From an uncultured Sutterella sp. (lineage in GTDB: Bacteria > Pseudomonadota > Gammaproteobacteria > Burkholderiales > Burkholderiaceae_F), in assembly GCA_949282745.1 (NCBI GenBank), contig CASDQM010000047.1:186001-250000 (forward strand): 64,000 nucleotides of DNA, read 5' to 3'. The notes under the pieces were generated by a model. It did not search any database and was not told the DNA's origin. It saw nothing but the letters and a program-made list of their open reading frames with translations. Position numbers and translations under genes: made by a program. Positions 62,767-64,000 of the stretch are shown one piece after another. Position 1 is the stretch's first letter. Each line of letters begins with the position of its first letter.

Positions 62767-63219
62767 TCAGTCGTGCGCCACGGCGGGCGTCGAATACGGG
62801 TCGTCGAATCCGAGCGACGCGAGAATGCGGCGCTCCTCGGCTTCCATTTCCTCGGCCTCCTCGTCGGTCAGGTGATCCCACCCCTGCGCGTGCAAAACGC
62901 CGTGCACGAGCAGGTGCGCGAGGTGCGCACGGAAGGTCTTGTTCTGTTCGGCGGCCTCCCGGTGAATCACCGGCACGCAGATCACGATGTCGGCCTCGAC
63001 CGGGTCATGCGAGTAGTCGAAGGTGAGGACGTTCGTCGCGTAGTCGCGCTTTCTGTACTGCGCGTTGAGCATCCGGCCCTCCTCCTCGTCGACGAAGCGG
63101 ACCGTGACGCTGCCTTCGGTTTCGCAGGCGCGGCGGATCCAGCGCAGCATCACCGAGCGGGAGGGCAATTCTTCATACTTCGATGCCCGCTGAATCGAAA
63201 CGTTGACTTCAGGCCTCAC
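62767..63219 (-). CDS. ybeY: Endoribonuclease YbeY
   Basis: YbeY is a zinc-dependent RNase needed for 16S rRNA 3' end maturation and 70S quality control. The zinc motif [11 protein letters not shown] gives the HGxLHxxGxDH pattern. The start is the GTG at 63219 (150 residues), because GGAGG lies six bases upstream; the longer frame to 63249 would overlap phoH by 41 bases without a ribosome binding site. With this start the overlap with phoH is 11 bases, so the two are coupled. Confidence 0.94.
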   Translation of the reverse strand: MRPEVNVSIQRASKYEELPSRSVMLRWIRRACETEGSVTVRFVDEEEGRMLNAQYRKRDYATNVLTFDYSHDPVEADIVICVPVIHREAAEQNKTFRAHLAHLLVHGVLHAQGWDHLTDEEAEEMEAEERRILASLGFDDPYSTPAVAHD

Positions 63220-64000
63220 GTTTTTCCTCCTTTTTGTCCGCTTCGTCATAGGCTTCGACGATGCGTGCGACGAGCGGATGACGCACCACGTCCTTGCTCG
63301 TGAACCGGGTGAAGGCGATGCCGCGCACGCCCTCGAGCACCTCGCAGGCGTGCTTCAGACCGCTTCGGACGCCGCGCGGCAGGTCGATCTGCGTGACGTC
63401 CCCGGTGATGACGGCGCGCGAACCGAAGCCGATGCGCGTCAAGAACATCTTCATCTGCTCGGGCGTCGTGTTCTGCGCTTCGTCGAGAATGATGAAGGCG
63501 TTGTTGAGCGTGCGCCCGCGCATGTAGGCGAGCGGCGCCACTTCGATCGAGTGCCGCTCCATGAGGCGCTGGGACTTGTCAAAGCCCATCAGGTCAAAGA
63601 GCGCGTCGTAGAGCGGGCGCAGGTACGGGTCCACCTTCTGCGTGAGGTCGCCCGGCAAAAAACCGAGCCGTTCGCCCGCCTCCACGGCCGGGCGCGTCAG
63701 CACGATGCGCTCGACCGTGCCGCGCTCAAAGGCGTCCACGGCCGCCGCCACGGCGAGGAAGGTCTTCCCCGTCCCGGCGGGCCCCACGCCGAAGCAGATG
63801 TCGTGCGAGAGGATATCGCGCAGATAGCGGCGCTGATTGGGCGTTCGCCCCTGCAGGTCGCGCCGGCGGACCTTGAGGTCGATGTCGGAAACGGGACCTT
63901 CCGGATCCTCCGCTTCACCCGAGCGGTATTCATCGTCCCGGGCCACGAAGTGCCACTGAATGTCGTCGGTCGAAAGTTCGCGCGACTCGGCCTCGACCCG
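63209..64000 (-). CDS. phoH: PhoH-like ATPase (5' end outside window)
   Basis: The frame stays open to the last base of the window, so the first part of the gene is missing. PhoH proteins are P-loop ATPases related to the helicase superfamily and usually have about 320-350 residues. The visible 263 residues include an end part of the N-terminal domain (STDDIQWHF), Walker A in [30 protein letters not shown] and Walker B in [20 protein letters not shown]. ybeY overlaps its 3' end. The order matches the usual miaB-phoH-ybeY-corC-lnt, so miaB may lie just outside. Confidence 0.95.
   Translation of the reverse strand, partial: RVEAESRELSTDDIQWHFVARDDEYRSGEAEDPEGPVSDIDLKVRRRDLQGRTPNQRRYLRDILSHDICFGVGPAGTGKTFLAVAAAVDAFERGTVERIVLTRPAVEAGERLGFLPGDLTQKVDPYLRPLYDALFDLMGFDKSQRLMERHSIEVAPLAYMRGRTLNNAFIILDEAQNTTPEQMKMFLTRIGFGSRAVITGDVTQIDLPRGVRSGLKHACEVLEGVRGIAFTRFTSKDVVRHPLVARIVEAYDEADKKEEKREA

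Overview
The window is 64 kb of gene-dense, GC-rich, core bacterial chromosome with about 60 protein genes, four tRNA genes and short spacers. The gene content points to a betaproteobacterium of the order Burkholderiales. The evidence is the phoH-ybeY-corC-lnt-glyQ-glyS-plsC block, dusB-fis-purH, lptD-surA-rsmA, a free-standing infA and the amgK-murU pair. HemG (menaquinone-linked), DcuC and an NAD-malic enzyme suggest an anaerobic or microaerophilic, C4-dicarboxylate-using member, most like Sutterellaceae. The family assignment is inference from gene content and protein feel, not from a search. I see no insertion sequence, prophage, integrase, CRISPR array, toxin-antitoxin pair or compositional island.

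Layout. 1-5.2 kb: 3' part of yhdP, tldD, and an acyltransferase/CdsA-like pair. 5.2-15.7 kb: infA, hemG, fadD, an M20 peptidase divergent from dcuC, an S4 protein plus GntR regulator divergent from lrgAB, a nitronate-monooxygenase-like gene and mnmA. 15.8-19.3 kb: terC, recX, recA and three tRNA-Lys genes. 19.4-23.9 kb: metNI, tRNA-Gly, trmB, uppP and a SEC-C protein. 23.9-31.8 kb: an MnmC-like oxidoreductase, ettA, a small kinase, a hypothetical gene, two universal stress proteins around tcdA, and an orphan LuxR-type regulator. 31.8-43.1 kb: moaC, a BepA-like protease, a ferredoxin-NADP reductase, apbC, metG, a SulP transporter, scpA and NAD-malic enzyme. 43.3-50.8 kb (minus strand): amgK-murU-dusB-fis-purH, then tolB-pal-cpoB. 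50.9-55.5 kb: lptD-surA-rsmA. 55.5-64 kb (minus strand): phoH (cut by the window edge), ybeY, corC, lnt, glyQ, glyS, plsC and a YgjP-type metallopeptidase.

Many genes serve the cell envelope: LptD and its helpers SurA and BepA, TolB-Pal-CpoB, Lnt, UppP, AmgK/MurU, YhdP and two PlsC-type acyltransferases. A second group acts on RNA and translation: MnmA, the MnmC-like protein, TrmB, TcdA, DusB, RsmA, YbeY, EttA, IF-1, MetG, GlyQS and the tRNAs. Intrinsic terminators are abundant, several with UUCG-type loops, and a TACAAT -10-like box recurs upstream of minus-strand genes. I did not find a convincing new multi-gene system. The most checkable oddities are small: possible operators and hairpins between genes, a long acidic N-terminus on RecX, a Tat-like signal on TolB, a missing key residue in the nitronate-monooxygenase homologue, and an MnmC-type oxidoreductase without its methyltransferase half.
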